Part shown: piece after piece, positions 44,094 to 53,444 of the stretch
Layout of the letters: each line of letters begins with the position of its first letter
Position numbering within the stretch: the stretch's first letter is position 1
Origin: Pseudoduganella rivuli
GTDB taxonomy: Bacteria; Pseudomonadota; Gammaproteobacteria; Burkholderiales; Burkholderiaceae_D
Direction of reading: 5' to 3'
DNA: 64,000 bases
NCBI RefSeq assembly: GCF_009674485.1
Contig: NZ_WKJJ01000013.1
Span: 179,829 to 243,828 of the forward strand
Position numbers and translations under genes: made by a program
Notes under the pieces: model-generated
Seen by the model: the letters and a program-made list of their open reading frames with translations, nothing else
Database searches by the model: none
Told to the model about the DNA's origin: nothing

Positions 44094-44122
44094 TAAAAAA
44101 AGGCGCCGCAGCGCCTTTTTTA
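44094..44122. terminator. bidirectional terminator between the lipoprotein gene and pepA
   Basis: AAAAAAAGGCGC-CGCA-GCGCCTTTTTT: symmetrical stem with A- and T-runs on both sides, between convergent genes. Confidence 0.92.
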
Positions 44123-44140
44123 ACGTCCTGGAGCCTCTTT

Positions 44141-45631
44141 TCAGCGATTCAGCAGGTACGTAGCCAGCAATGGTACCGGACGGCCTGTGGCGCCTTTTGC
44201 TGCGCCCGACTTCCATGCGGTGCCGGCGATGTCCACGTGCGCCCATGCGTACTTGCGGGTGAAGTTTTCCAGGAACGCCGCCGCCGTGCACGATGCGCCG
44301 CCCGGCGAACCGATATTGGCCAGGTCGGCGAAGTTCGACTTCAGTTGTTCGTTGTACTGTTCGCCGATCGGCAGGCGCCATGCGGTGTCGCCGGTGGCCT
44401 TGCCGGCCGCTTGCAGGGCGTCGGCCAGCTTGTTGCCGGCGTCGTCGTCGCGCGCGAACACGCCGCTGTGGTGGTGGCCCAGCGCCACGATGCAGGCGCC
44501 CGTCAAGGTCGCGATATCGATCACGGCGGCCGGGTTGAAGCGCTCGGCGTAGGTCAGCGCGTCGCACAGGATCAGGCGGCCTTCGGCGTCCGTGTTCAGG
44601 ATTTCAATGGTCAGGCCGTTCATCGACGTGACGATGTCGCCCGGCTTGGTGGCGCGGCCGGACGGCATGTTTTCGCAGGCCGCCACGATGCCGATGACGT
44701 TTTGTTCCAGGCCCATCTCGCCGATGGCGCGGAAGGTGCCCAGCACGGATGCGGCGCCGCACATGTCGTATTTCATCTCATCCATGCCAGCGCCGGGCTT
44801 GATGGAAATGCCGCCCGTGTCAAACGTGATGCCTTTGCCGACCAGGACCACCGGCGCATCCTTGGCCTTGCCGCCTTTGTGCTTGAGCACGATGAACTTC
44901 GGCGGCTGCTCGGAACCTGCCGTGACGGACAGGAAGCTGCCCATCTTCAGTGCTTCCAGTTGTTTGCGGTCCAGGATTTCCACTTCAAACTTGTAGTCCT
45001 TGGCCAGCTTCTTGGCGGTGTTGGCCAGGTAAGTCGGGGTGCAGACGTTAGCCGACAGGTTGCCCAGGTCCTTGGTCAGTTCCATGCCGTTGGCAATCGC
45101 GATGGCTTGCGCCAGCGCGGTCTTGGTGGCGGCATTGTTCGGTACGGCCAGCGCCAGTTTCTTCACGCCCGCATAAGCCGGGTCTTTCTTGCTCTTTTGC
45201 GTATCGGTGCGGTAAATGGCTTCGCGGCCTGCCTGTACCACGGCGCGGATGGCCCACGCGGTATCGCGGTCTTTCACTTCGGTCAGTGGTAATGCGATAA
45301 TGGCGTCCGCTGCGCCCAGGGTGGAGAATACCTTGATCGCGGCTTGCACGCCGGAGGCGAAGCTTTTTTCGCTGACGGATTCATCGGAGCCCAGGCCCAC
45401 CAGCAGTACGCGTTCGGCTTGTGCGCCTTGTACGCCGCGCAGCAGCAGGGTGGTGCCGGCCTTGCCGGTGATGTCACCGGACTTCAGCGCGGCGGTGATT
45501 TCGCCTTTGCCATCCAGGGCTTTTGCCTCGGCGGTCAGCTTCTTGTTTTCATAGACGCCGACAGCCACGCAGCCGGTCTTGGCGGACGTGATGGTGTTTT
45601 TGGCGTCGAATGCTTTTATGCTAAAGTCCAT
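44141..45631 (-). CDS. pepA: leucyl aminopeptidase PepA
   Basis: 496 residues, M17 family. Metal-binding and catalytic signature: VGKGITFDTGGISIKPGAGM, MKYDMCGAASVLG and NTDAEGRLIL. The N-terminal macro-like domain (1-165) is present. A cytoplasmic aminopeptidase; homologues also act as DNA-binding accessory proteins. Divergent from lptF, an arrangement found in many proteobacteria. Confidence 0.96.
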   Translation of the reverse strand: MDFSIKAFDAKNTITSAKTGCVAVGVYENKKLTAEAKALDGKGEITAALKSGDITGKAGTTLLLRGVQGAQAERVLLVGLGSDESVSEKSFASGVQAAIKVFSTLGAADAIIALPLTEVKDRDTAWAIRAVVQAGREAIYRTDTQKSKKDPAYAGVKKLALAVPNNAATKTALAQAIAIANGMELTKDLGNLSANVCTPTYLANTAKKLAKDYKFEVEILDRKQLEALKMGSFLSVTAGSEQPPKFIVLKHKGGKAKDAPVVLVGKGITFDTGGISIKPGAGMDEMKYDMCGAASVLGTFRAIGEMGLEQNVIGIVAACENMPSGRATKPGDIVTSMNGLTIEILNTDAEGRLILCDALTYAERFNPAAVIDIATLTGACIVALGHHHSGVFARDDDAGNKLADALQAAGKATGDTAWRLPIGEQYNEQLKSNFADLANIGSPGGASCTAAAFLENFTRKYAWAHVDIAGTAWKSGAAKGATGRPVPLLATYLLNR

Positions 45632-45760
45632 TAGATTTCTCCGTGATGTTGCGGTGTTTTACTGTCCGGCCTGTATTGGTTAATGACGGCTTGAGACGCG
45701 CGCATCGGCTTGTGGCTTTTGCCTGCGACTAATTTTTACCGACCGAATTATAACTTTCGA

Positions 45761-46900
45761 ATGATTTTTCATCGTGCCCTTCAACGCGAGCTGGCGAGTG
45801 CGGCCGGGGCCACCTTCACGGTACTGTTCTCCATCAGCGTCACCTGGACCCTGATCACCATCCTCGGCAAAGCCGCCGGCGGTAAAGTGGCGTCCGAAGA
45901 CGTCATCGCGCTGCTTGCGTTCGCAGCCCTGAATTATCTGCCAACAGTACTGATCCTCACCAGCTTTATTTCTGTACTGATGGTCGTCACGCGCAGTTAC
46001 CGCGAGTCCGAAATGGTGGTGTGGTTTGCGTCCGGCCTGAGCCTGACGCGCTGGATCCGCCCGGTGCTGACATTCGGCATGCCGATCGTGCTGCTGACGG
46101 CGCTGCTGGCGTTTTATGCGACGCCATGGGCCAAGCAAAAGAGCATTGAATACACGGACCGTTTCCAGAAGCGCGAAGACTTGCAGCAAGTGTCGCCGGG
46201 CCAGTTCCGCGAATCCGCCTCGAGCAACCGCATCTTCTTTGTCGAAGGCGTGTCCGGCCAGACGGCCGTGGTGCACAACGTGTTCGTCAACACGGTCGAT
46301 GAAAAGGGCACCGCCATCGTGGTGGCCAAGGAAGGTTCGATCACGACGGCGCCGGACGGCACGCGCTTCCTGGAATTGAAGAACGGCCGCCGCTACCAGG
46401 GCATACCGGGCAGCCCGGAATTCCAGACCATGGAATTTGAAAAGTACAGCATGCGCGTGGCCAGCCAGGAAGCGGTCAACGCGACCGAGCAAAAGGTCGA
46501 AGCCATGCCGAGCAGCGAATTGCTGCGTACGCCGGGACCGTTTGCGCAGGCTGAAATCCTGTGGCGCCTGTCGATTCCCATCATGTGCGCGCTGCTGCTG
46601 TTGCTGGCCATTCCACTGGGCTTCGTCAATCCCCGCGCGGGCAGTTCGGCCAACCTGATCGTCGCGCTGCTGGTGTTCTTCGGCTACCAGAACCTGGTCA
46701 AGGTCTTCGAAGCCAGCGTCAAGCAGGGTAAATATGTATTCGGCATGGCGTGGTGGCCACTGCACGTGCTGATCCTGCTGGTGGTGCTGGGCCTGTTCGC
46801 GTGGCGCGCCAATGTCAATCACCGCTACCACCCGCGCGCCATGTGGGCCCGCTTCAAGCACAGCGGCGCCCAGGCCCGCACGAAAGGCGGTGCGCAATGA
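45761..46900 (+). CDS. lptF: LPS export ABC transporter permease LptF
   Basis: 379 residues starting MIFHRALQRELASAAGATFT, six membrane helices (three at each end) and a periplasmic beta-jellyroll (about 125-265). Permease half of the LptB2FG extractor that feeds lipopolysaccharide onto the Lpt bridge. The stop overlaps the lptG start (ATGA). Confidence 0.95.
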   Translation: MIFHRALQRELASAAGATFTVLFSISVTWTLITILGKAAGGKVASEDVIALLAFAALNYLPTVLILTSFISVLMVVTRSYRESEMVVWFASGLSLTRWIRPVLTFGMPIVLLTALLAFYATPWAKQKSIEYTDRFQKREDLQQVSPGQFRESASSNRIFFVEGVSGQTAVVHNVFVNTVDEKGTAIVVAKEGSITTAPDGTRFLELKNGRRYQGIPGSPEFQTMEFEKYSMRVASQEAVNATEQKVEAMPSSELLRTPGPFAQAEILWRLSIPIMCALLLLLAIPLGFVNPRAGSSANLIVALLVFFGYQNLVKVFEASVKQGKYVFGMAWWPLHVLILLVVLGLFAWRANVNHRYHPRAMWARFKHSGAQARTKGGAQ

Positions 46901-48066
46901 CGGTGCTGCAACGGTATTTCGCGTCGTCGATCGCGCAGGCGGTGGCGTTCTGCCTGCTGGCCTTGCTGGGGCTGGCGGCATTCTTCGATCTGACCGGCGA
47001 GTTGCCGGACGTCGGCAAGGGCGGTTACGGTATCCAGCACGCCTTCCTGTACGTGGCGCTGTTGCTGCCGGAGCGGATCTACCGCGTACTGCCGGTGGCC
47101 GCGCTGATCGGCACGATTTATACGATGGCGCAATTCGCGTCGTCGTCGGAATTCACCATCATGCGCGCGGCCGGCATGTCGACGCGCCGCGCCGCGGGCA
47201 TGCTGTTCCGCGTCGGTGTGGTGATCGTGGCGGTGGCCTACATCCTCGGTGAACTGGTCGTGCCGCGCACGGCGCCGGTGGCGGAAAAGGTCAAGATGTC
47301 GGTCAAGGGCGCCGCAGTGGCGGCGGAGTTCCGCTCCGGCCTGTGGACCAAGGACATCATCAAGAGCAATGGCTTGTCGGGTGACGTCCAGGGCTCGCGT
47401 TTCTTCAATGTGCGCGAAGCGCGGCCGGACGGCAATCTGTCGGGCGTCACACTGTACGAGTTCGACAACAGCTTCCGCATGCGCTTGCTGATCCAGGCAA
47501 AGACCGCCACGTTCCAGGGCAACAGCGTGTGGCGGCTGTATGACGTGACGGAAACCCGTTTCAGCAACCCGGGTCTGGCGGCATCGGGCGGCGTGGCGAC
47601 GGCGGCCAATCACTTTGGCCAGGAAACCAGCATGATTGAAACCGTGAAAGTGGAAACGCGCGACTTTGTTTCCGAGATCACGCCGAAAATCCTGCAAGTG
47701 TCGCGCCGCGATCCGGAACGCATGTCGGCCAATGAACTGGCGGTCTACACGCGCCACCTGGCGGAAAACAAGCAGGAAACCGACCGCTTCAAGATCGCGT
47801 TCTGGAAAAAAATGATCGACCCGCTGGCGATCTTCGTGCTGATGGCGCTGGCGCTGCCGTTCGCTTACCTGCATACACGCAGCGGCGGCGTCAGCCTGAA
47901 GATCTTCATCGGCGTCATGATTGGCGTGAGCTTCATGCTGGTCAACACGCTGTTCTCCCACATCGGCCTGTTGTCGACGTGGCCGCCGATCATGACGGCG
48001 GCGGCGCCGTCGATCGTGTACCTGATGCTGGCGATCGGGGCCCTGTATTGGATGGAACGGCATTAA
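46897..48066 (+). CDS. lptG: LPS export ABC transporter permease LptG
   Basis: 389 residues beginning MTVLQRYFASSIAQAVAFCL, the same six-helix plus jellyroll layout as LptF; TMAQFASSSEFTIMRAAGMS is the coupling-helix region that contacts LptB. Partner of LptF. No lptB lies in this window. Confidence 0.95.
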   Translation: MTVLQRYFASSIAQAVAFCLLALLGLAAFFDLTGELPDVGKGGYGIQHAFLYVALLLPERIYRVLPVAALIGTIYTMAQFASSSEFTIMRAAGMSTRRAAGMLFRVGVVIVAVAYILGELVVPRTAPVAEKVKMSVKGAAVAAEFRSGLWTKDIIKSNGLSGDVQGSRFFNVREARPDGNLSGVTLYEFDNSFRMRLLIQAKTATFQGNSVWRLYDVTETRFSNPGLAASGGVATAANHFGQETSMIETVKVETRDFVSEITPKILQVSRRDPERMSANELAVYTRHLAENKQETDRFKIAFWKKMIDPLAIFVLMALALPFAYLHTRSGGVSLKIFIGVMIGVSFMLVNTLFSHIGLLSTWPPIMTAAAPSIVYLMLAIGALYWMERH

Positions 48067-48077
48067 ATGGAGAGTGC

Positions 48078-48461
48078 ATGATGATTGCGCGTGCAATGAT
48101 TTTGTTTGCCCACGGCGCCCGCGCCCCGGGCTGGGCCGCGCCGTTCGAGCGCTTGCGTACCCTGACGCAGGCGCGCCTGCCGGACGTCGACGTGTCGCTG
48201 GCGTTCCTTGAATTGATGTCGCCGCGCCTGCCGGAGCGGGTCGATCAGCTGGCGGCAGAGGGCGTGGTGGAAGTCGCGCTGGTGCCCGTGTTCCTGGGGC
48301 AGGGCGGGCACGTGTTGCGCGATTTGCCGGTGATGGTGGATGAGTTGAAAGCGAAGTACCCGCAGATAGCGTTTACAGTCGCGACGGCGGTAGGCGAGGC
48401 GCCCGATGTCCTCAATGCGATGGCCGACTACTGCGTCGGAGCGATGCCCTCAAACCCGTAG
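48078..48461 (+). CDS. short CbiX/SirB-type chelatase
   Basis: 127 residues from the ATG at 48,078 (GGAG at 48,069-48,072). Two histidine motifs, LFAHGARAPGW and FLGQGGHVLRDLP, match the single-domain CbiX-short/SirB family that inserts metal into sirohydrochlorin. A siroheme role fits, because the sulfite reductase operon lies a few kb away and makes the precursor with CobA; this is inference. Starts 11 bases after lptG. A REP-like palindrome begins at its stop codon. Confidence 0.8.
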   Translation: MMIARAMILFAHGARAPGWAAPFERLRTLTQARLPDVDVSLAFLELMSPRLPERVDQLAAEGVVEVALVPVFLGQGGHVLRDLPVMVDELKAKYPQIAFTVATAVGEAPDVLNAMADYCVGAMPSNP

Positions 48462-48488
48462 GGCGGTTTTGCCGAAGGCAAAGCCGCC
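48457..48488. repeat. REP-like palindrome after the chelatase gene
   Basis: Begins with CGTAGGGCGG like the element at 36,906. Stem GGCGGTTTTGCC (48,462-48,473) / GGCAAAGCCGCC (48,477-48,488), one wobble pair, loop GAA. Confidence 0.7.
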
Positions 48489-48495
48489 ATGCCGT

Positions 48496-49236
48496 TCATG
48501 CGTCGCCGTCCTGCTCCTGCTGTTTGGCCATGGCCGCCAGCGTCGATCCCGGGTTATCCAGCTCGCGCTGCATAATGGCGCGCAAGCCGTCGGAACGGAT
48601 CTGTTCCAGCGCGGCTTTCTTCATGTTGTCCGCTTCGTCATTCTCGTCCATGCCGCGCAGCACGGCCAGCACCAGCCGTACTTCCTTCGCATAGTTCAGC
48701 ACAAACGCCAGCAAGGTCGGCGCCGCCGACGCCGGCTGGCTGGCCAAGGCTTCGGCCGCGCCGTTCAGGCGTTCCGCCAGTTGCGCAATGCGCTGTTCCG
48801 GCGACGCCAGGAAGCGGCGGGCCAGCTGGAAGTCTTCGCACTTGACCAGCGCATTCATGGCCAGTTCCGCGCACTGTTCCGCCACGCTGGCGTCGACCGC
48901 GTCGAGCGCGAGGAACAACTGGTGCGTGGCCGGCACTTCGCCCAGCGCTTCATTGATCGACGCGATTTCGCGGAACCGTTCGACGGTGGCGCCGCCACCC
49001 AGCATGCGCGCCGATTCGCGGTCGCGGATCGCCTGCAGCGCCGTGCGGGCCGCGGGGAATTGCTCTGCCAGGTAAATCCAGTCGCGCAGCGCAAACGACA
49101 GGCGCACGCCATTCCATTCCGGCGACACGTCCAGCGCATGTTCGTGCAGCCACAGATGGTCCTTCAGCGCATCCTGGAAACGGCCTTCCTCGCGGGCCTG
49201 GCGGGCGCGTTCAAATACTTCGTTGGGCTGCTGCAT
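48496..49236 (-). CDS. uncharacterised helical (TPR-like) protein
   Basis: 246 residues, soluble, almost entirely helical. The N-terminus (VFERARQAREEGRFQDALKD) is a clear TPR-type helix pair, and LAMNALVKCEDFQLARRFL resembles another. No enzymatic motif and no signal peptide. CAGGAGGTCAC just upstream of the ATG is a near-perfect ribosome site, so the start is secure. It sits between the chelatase and the M13 peptidase but is not clearly part of an operon. Function unknown. Confidence 0.75.
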   Translation of the reverse strand: MQQPNEVFERARQAREEGRFQDALKDHLWLHEHALDVSPEWNGVRLSFALRDWIYLAEQFPAARTALQAIRDRESARMLGGGATVERFREIASINEALGEVPATHQLFLALDAVDASVAEQCAELAMNALVKCEDFQLARRFLASPEQRIAQLAERLNGAAEALASQPASAAPTLLAFVLNYAKEVRLVLAVLRGMDENDEADNMKKAALEQIRSDGLRAIMQRELDNPGSTLAAMAKQQEQDGDA

Positions 49237-49274
49237 GTGACCTCCTGAAAAATCGAAGGCGATATTTTATCAGG

Positions 49275-51329
49275 TCACCACACTCGGCATACCTTGCCCG
49301 CCGGTTTCACCATCGCCTGCCCCGGCTTGCAGGCAAACGCCCTGGCAAACTCCGGCATGTTGACCACCACGCCATTGACGCGGTACTTGCCCGGCGAATG
49401 GGGATCGGTGGCGGCATTGACGCGCAAGCGTTCGGGGCGCTGGCTTTCGCACGTCCACTGCGCATAGCCGACAAAGAAGCGCTGTTCCGGCGTCAGCCCG
49501 TCGCGGTTTTCCAGGTTCAGCCCGGCGATATCGGACTTCCACGCCATCCACGCCAGCAACAGGCCGCCCAGGTCCGCCGCATCCTCGCCCAGCGTGAGCT
49601 TGCTGTTGATCTTGATGTTGTCGACCACCGTGTATTGTGCATACTGGTCCGTGATGCACTGCGTCCGCTGGTTGAATGCGGCCGCGTCCTTCTTGCCCCA
49701 CCAGTCTTTCAAATTACCCTGGGCATCGAACTGGCGGCCTTCGTCGTCAAAGCCGTGGATCAATTCATGGCCGATGGTGCCGCCCGTGTTGCCGTAGTTA
49801 GGCGCGGCATCCATTTTCGCGTCGTACAGGGGCGGCTGCAGGATGCCGGCCGGGAAATTGATGTCGTTCATTTGCGCGTTGTAATACGCGTTGACCGTGG
49901 GCGGCGTCATTTCCCATTCGCCCCGGTCCAGCGGCTTGCCGATCTTGCCCATCTGGCGCCGCGTTTCAAACGCGGCCCCATTGACCACGTTGGCCGCGTA
50001 ATCGTTGCGCGCCACCGCGTAGTGGCTGTAATCGCGCCACTGGTCGGGATAGCCGATCTTGTTGGCCACCGCGTGCAGCTTTTCACGGGCGCGGGCTTTG
50101 GTGTCGCTGCCCATCCATTTCAATTCATCGATGTCGCGCGCCATGGCTTCTTCGATTTTCTTCGTCATGTGCTGCACGCGTTCTTTCAGGTCCGGGCTGA
50201 AGGCGCGCGCCACGAATTCCTGGCCCAGCGCTTCGCCCAGTTGCTGGTCGACCTGTTGCACGCAGCGTTTCCAGCGCGGCTGCTGTTGCGGCACCCCCAG
50301 CAGCGTCTTCCTGTAGAAGCCGAAGCTCTCGTCGTCGAAGGCGCGGGACAGGTAAGGCGACATGGCGCGCGTGGTTTGCCACGCCAGGTACGCCTTGATA
50401 TCGTCCAGCGGCGCCTTTTGCAATTGCCGTTCCAGCGCCTTCAGGTAGGCCGGTTGCGACACGTTGAACGTATCCAGGCTGCCCTGGCCCATGGCCGACA
50501 AATAGGTATCCCATGCAAACGATGGCGTCAGCTGTTGCAAGCCCTTGCGGTCTGTCTTGTGGAACAGTTTATAGGGATCGCGCTGCTCCACGCGCGACAG
50601 CGAAGCTTTCGCCAGCGCGGTTTCCAGCCGCAGGATTGCGTCGGCCTGCCGTTTGGCGGCGGCCGGCGCCACGCCGGCCAGTTGCAGCGAGCGGGCCACG
50701 TGCGCCACGTATTGCCGCCGCATCTCCTTCGACCGCTGGTCCGTTTTCAGGTAGTAATCGCGGTCCGGCAAACCCGCATTGGCGATGCCCGCGTACGCAA
50801 TGGTTTGTGTCGCATCCGCCATGTCCTGGCCCGCGCCAAAGCTCAGCAGGATGCCGGCGCTGAGTTCACGGTGCAAGGTGGCAAGCAGTACCGGCAAATC
50901 CTGCTTCGATGGCAGCGCGGCGATTTTCGCCAGGTAGGGTTGCAGCGGCGCGGCGCCCCGCGCTTCGATCGTGGCTTCGTCCATGCAGGCGTAAAAATAA
51001 TCGCCGAGCTTTTGCTGGTTCGCGCTGCGTCCTTCCTGTCCACTGTTCCGCTCCGCCAGCGATGCCAGGATACCCCACAGATAGCGCTGGTTATCCTGCG
51101 TTACCTTGGCGTACACGCTCCACGCGCTCTGGTCGCCGGGAATCGGGTTGTTGCGCATCCAGCCGCCGCAGCTGTACTGGTAAAAGTCTTCGCAAGGATC
51201 CACGTTGCGGTCCATCGCGCCGACATCGAGGCCAGGCGTGTAGGGCAGGGAAGACAGTGGCGCCTCTGGCGCTTGGGCGAAGGCGAGGCCGGCGGCCATG
51301 GCCAGCGTGGAGAAGGGAATAAGGCGCAT
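49275..51329 (-). CDS. M13 family (neprilysin/PepO-type) metallopeptidase
   Basis: 684 residues with a signal peptide (about 1-20). Zinc motif HELIH at 521-525 in TIGHELIHGFDDEGRQFD, third ligand Glu in TLGEDAADLGG near 580, and the substrate-binding NAYYNAQMNDINFPAGIL just before. The N-terminal peptidase_M13_N domain starts at YSCGGWMRNNPIP. A periplasmic or secreted zinc endopeptidase for oligopeptides. All catalytic residues intact. Confidence 0.94.
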   Translation of the reverse strand: MRLIPFSTLAMAAGLAFAQAPEAPLSSLPYTPGLDVGAMDRNVDPCEDFYQYSCGGWMRNNPIPGDQSAWSVYAKVTQDNQRYLWGILASLAERNSGQEGRSANQQKLGDYFYACMDEATIEARGAAPLQPYLAKIAALPSKQDLPVLLATLHRELSAGILLSFGAGQDMADATQTIAYAGIANAGLPDRDYYLKTDQRSKEMRRQYVAHVARSLQLAGVAPAAAKRQADAILRLETALAKASLSRVEQRDPYKLFHKTDRKGLQQLTPSFAWDTYLSAMGQGSLDTFNVSQPAYLKALERQLQKAPLDDIKAYLAWQTTRAMSPYLSRAFDDESFGFYRKTLLGVPQQQPRWKRCVQQVDQQLGEALGQEFVARAFSPDLKERVQHMTKKIEEAMARDIDELKWMGSDTKARAREKLHAVANKIGYPDQWRDYSHYAVARNDYAANVVNGAAFETRRQMGKIGKPLDRGEWEMTPPTVNAYYNAQMNDINFPAGILQPPLYDAKMDAAPNYGNTGGTIGHELIHGFDDEGRQFDAQGNLKDWWGKKDAAAFNQRTQCITDQYAQYTVVDNIKINSKLTLGEDAADLGGLLLAWMAWKSDIAGLNLENRDGLTPEQRFFVGYAQWTCESQRPERLRVNAATDPHSPGKYRVNGVVVNMPEFARAFACKPGQAMVKPAGKVCRVW

Positions 51330-51388
51330 GGGTTTTCGCGGAAGCGGAAAACCCCATTACACGTGATTATTGATTCAAAGGCAAGTTT

Positions 51389-52123
51389 TCAGGGCACCGG
51401 ATCGTCGTCAGGATGTCCTGGACGTTGCGCCATTGCTTCACCCACCATCACCAGCACGGGACCATGCGCCACCGCCAGGCCTTGCGCCAGGTCGGCCAAC
51501 GTCATGCGCAGGATGTTTTGATCGGCGCGGCTGACATTTTCAATCACGACCACGGGTGTTTGCGGACGGCGCCCTTGCGCCAGCAACCGCTCGGCCGTGA
51601 TCAGCGCTTCGCGGCCGCCCATGTACTGGACCAGCGTGTCGCTGTCCGGCATGACGGTGCTGGCAGCGTGTTCCGGCGCGGTGGACGACGTAAAGAAGGC
51701 CACGCTGCGGGCGATGCCGCGCTTGGTCAGTGGCTGTTTGGTGGCGGCGGCTGCCGCCACGGCGGTGGTAATGCCGGGCACCACTTCGACGTCGATGCCG
51801 GCTGCTTCCAGCGCGCGCAACTCTTCATCGGCGCGGCCGAACAGCATCGGGTCGCCGCCTTTGAGACGGACCACCAGTTCGTATTGCCGCGCTGCCGCCA
51901 CCAGTTGTTCATTGATGGCGTCCTGCGCCATCGAACGCTGGCCGGAGCGCTTGCCCACGGAAACCTTGACGGCTTGCGGGCACAGTTCCAGCATCTCCCC
52001 GGTCACCAGTGCGTCATGCAGCACGATATTGGCTTGCGCCAGCAGCGTGGCGCCACGCAAGGTGATCAAGTCCTGAGCGCCGGGGCCGGCGCCAACCAGG
52101 TAGACCTTGCCGGGGAGGCCCAT
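51389..52123 (-). CDS. cobA: uroporphyrinogen-III C-methyltransferase
   Basis: 244 residues from the ATG at 52,123 (AAGGGG nine bases upstream; a TTG two codons earlier is less likely). SAM-dependent methylase motifs: VYLVGAGPGAQDLITLRG, LHDALV, VRLKGGDPMLFGRADEE and VPGITTAVAAAA. Makes precorrin-2 for siroheme. It is the SUMT domain alone, so oxidation and chelation need other proteins. Last gene of the sulfate assimilation operon, 13 bases after cysN. Confidence 0.94.
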   Translation of the reverse strand: MGLPGKVYLVGAGPGAQDLITLRGATLLAQANIVLHDALVTGEMLELCPQAVKVSVGKRSGQRSMAQDAINEQLVAAARQYELVVRLKGGDPMLFGRADEELRALEAAGIDVEVVPGITTAVAAAAATKQPLTKRGIARSVAFFTSSTAPEHAASTVMPDSDTLVQYMGGREALITAERLLAQGRRPQTPVVVIENVSRADQNILRMTLADLAQGLAVAHGPVLVMVGEAMAQRPGHPDDDPVP

Positions 52124-52136
52124 CGACAATGGCCCC

Positions 52137-53444
52137 TTATCCGGCGATGCGGATCATGCCCGCAGCAACCGTCTGGTGGGTCACTTCATCGATCAGGATG
52201 AAGGCGCCGGTGGCGCGGCTGGCCGTGTAATCGTCGGCGGCCAGCGGCTGCTGCACGGTCAGCGCAATGCGCGCCACGTCGTTCAGCTTCAGGGTCTCGG
52301 CTTCGCTGCGTTGCTGGGTATTGATGTCCAGCAGCGACTCGACCTTGGTGACCTTGGCCATGGTTTGCTTGGTGCCGTGCTTGATCCAGTACTTGCGGCG
52401 CACGTCCAGCGCATCTTCGGACAGCCAGCACACGTCGGCTTGCACGTTTTTCAGCAAGGTCGCCGGTGCATCCGCCGCCGACAGCACGTCGCCGCGCGAG
52501 ATGTCGCGGTATTCTTCCAGCAGGATGGTGACGGACTGGCCGGCCGATGCCGATTGCAGGTTGCCGTCGAACGTGACGATTTCCTTCACGGTGGCTTCCA
52601 CGCCCGAAGGCTGCACCACCAGCTTGTCGCCGACTTTCACGCTGCCCGCTTCGATACGGCCCATGTAGCCGCGGAAGTCGTTGGCTTCGTGGCCGTTGTG
52701 GCGCGCCACCAGTTGCACCGGGAAGCGGAATGGCGACTGGTGCGCTTCGTCGTACACCGACAAGCCTTCCAGCAAGTCGATCAAGGTCGGACCCTGGTAC
52801 CACGGCATGTTGCCGCCGGCTTCCACCACGTTGTCGCCCGTCAGTGCGGACAGCGGGATGGTGGTGATGTCTTTCAGGCCCAGCGTCTGGGCGAATTCCT
52901 GGTAAGCCTTGACGATGCGGTCATAAATGGCCTGGTCGTAGTTCACCAGGTCCATCTTGTTGACGGCCACGATCACGTGCTCGATCTGCAGCAGGTGGGC
53001 AATGGTGGAGTGGCGCTTGGTCTGGACCAGCAGGTCGACGCCGCCGTCTTCACGCAATTTGACTTTCGATACGTCGACCAGGATGATCACGGCGTCCGCG
53101 GTGGAGGCGCCTGTCACCATGTTGCGGGTGTACTGCTCGTGGCCCGGCGTGTCGGCGATGATGAACTTGCGCTTCGGCGTGGCGAAATAGCGGTAAGCCA
53201 CGTCGATGGTGATGCCCTGTTCGCGCTCGGCTTCCAGGCCGTCCGTCAGCAGCGACAGGTCGATGGTGTCGCCCACGGTGCGCTTGTTCTTGGCGCGCGA
53301 TACCGCGGCCAGCTGGTCGGCGAAAATGCCCTTGCTGTCGAACAGCAGGCGGCCGATCAGCGTGCTCTTGCCGTCATCGACGGAGCCGGCGGTAATGAAG
53401 CGCAGCAAGCTGTGCTGCGACAGATTTTCATTCAGTGCGTTCAT
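52137..53444 (-). CDS. cysN: sulfate adenylyltransferase subunit 1 (GTPase)
   Basis: 435 residues. GTPase motifs GSVDDGKSTLIGRLL (G1), DTPGHEQYTRNM (G3) and NKMDL (G4), followed by the EF-Tu-like beta barrels. It drives APS formation by CysD. There is no C-terminal APS kinase (CysC) fusion: the protein stops at the second barrel. Start overlaps the cysD stop by one base. Confidence 0.96.
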   Translation of the reverse strand: MNALNENLSQHSLLRFITAGSVDDGKSTLIGRLLFDSKGIFADQLAAVSRAKNKRTVGDTIDLSLLTDGLEAEREQGITIDVAYRYFATPKRKFIIADTPGHEQYTRNMVTGASTADAVIILVDVSKVKLREDGGVDLLVQTKRHSTIAHLLQIEHVIVAVNKMDLVNYDQAIYDRIVKAYQEFAQTLGLKDITTIPLSALTGDNVVEAGGNMPWYQGPTLIDLLEGLSVYDEAHQSPFRFPVQLVARHNGHEANDFRGYMGRIEAGSVKVGDKLVVQPSGVEATVKEIVTFDGNLQSASAGQSVTILLEEYRDISRGDVLSAADAPATLLKNVQADVCWLSEDALDVRRKYWIKHGTKQTMAKVTKVESLLDINTQQRSEAETLKLNDVARIALTVQQPLAADDYTASRATGAFILIDEVTHQTVAAGMIRIAG

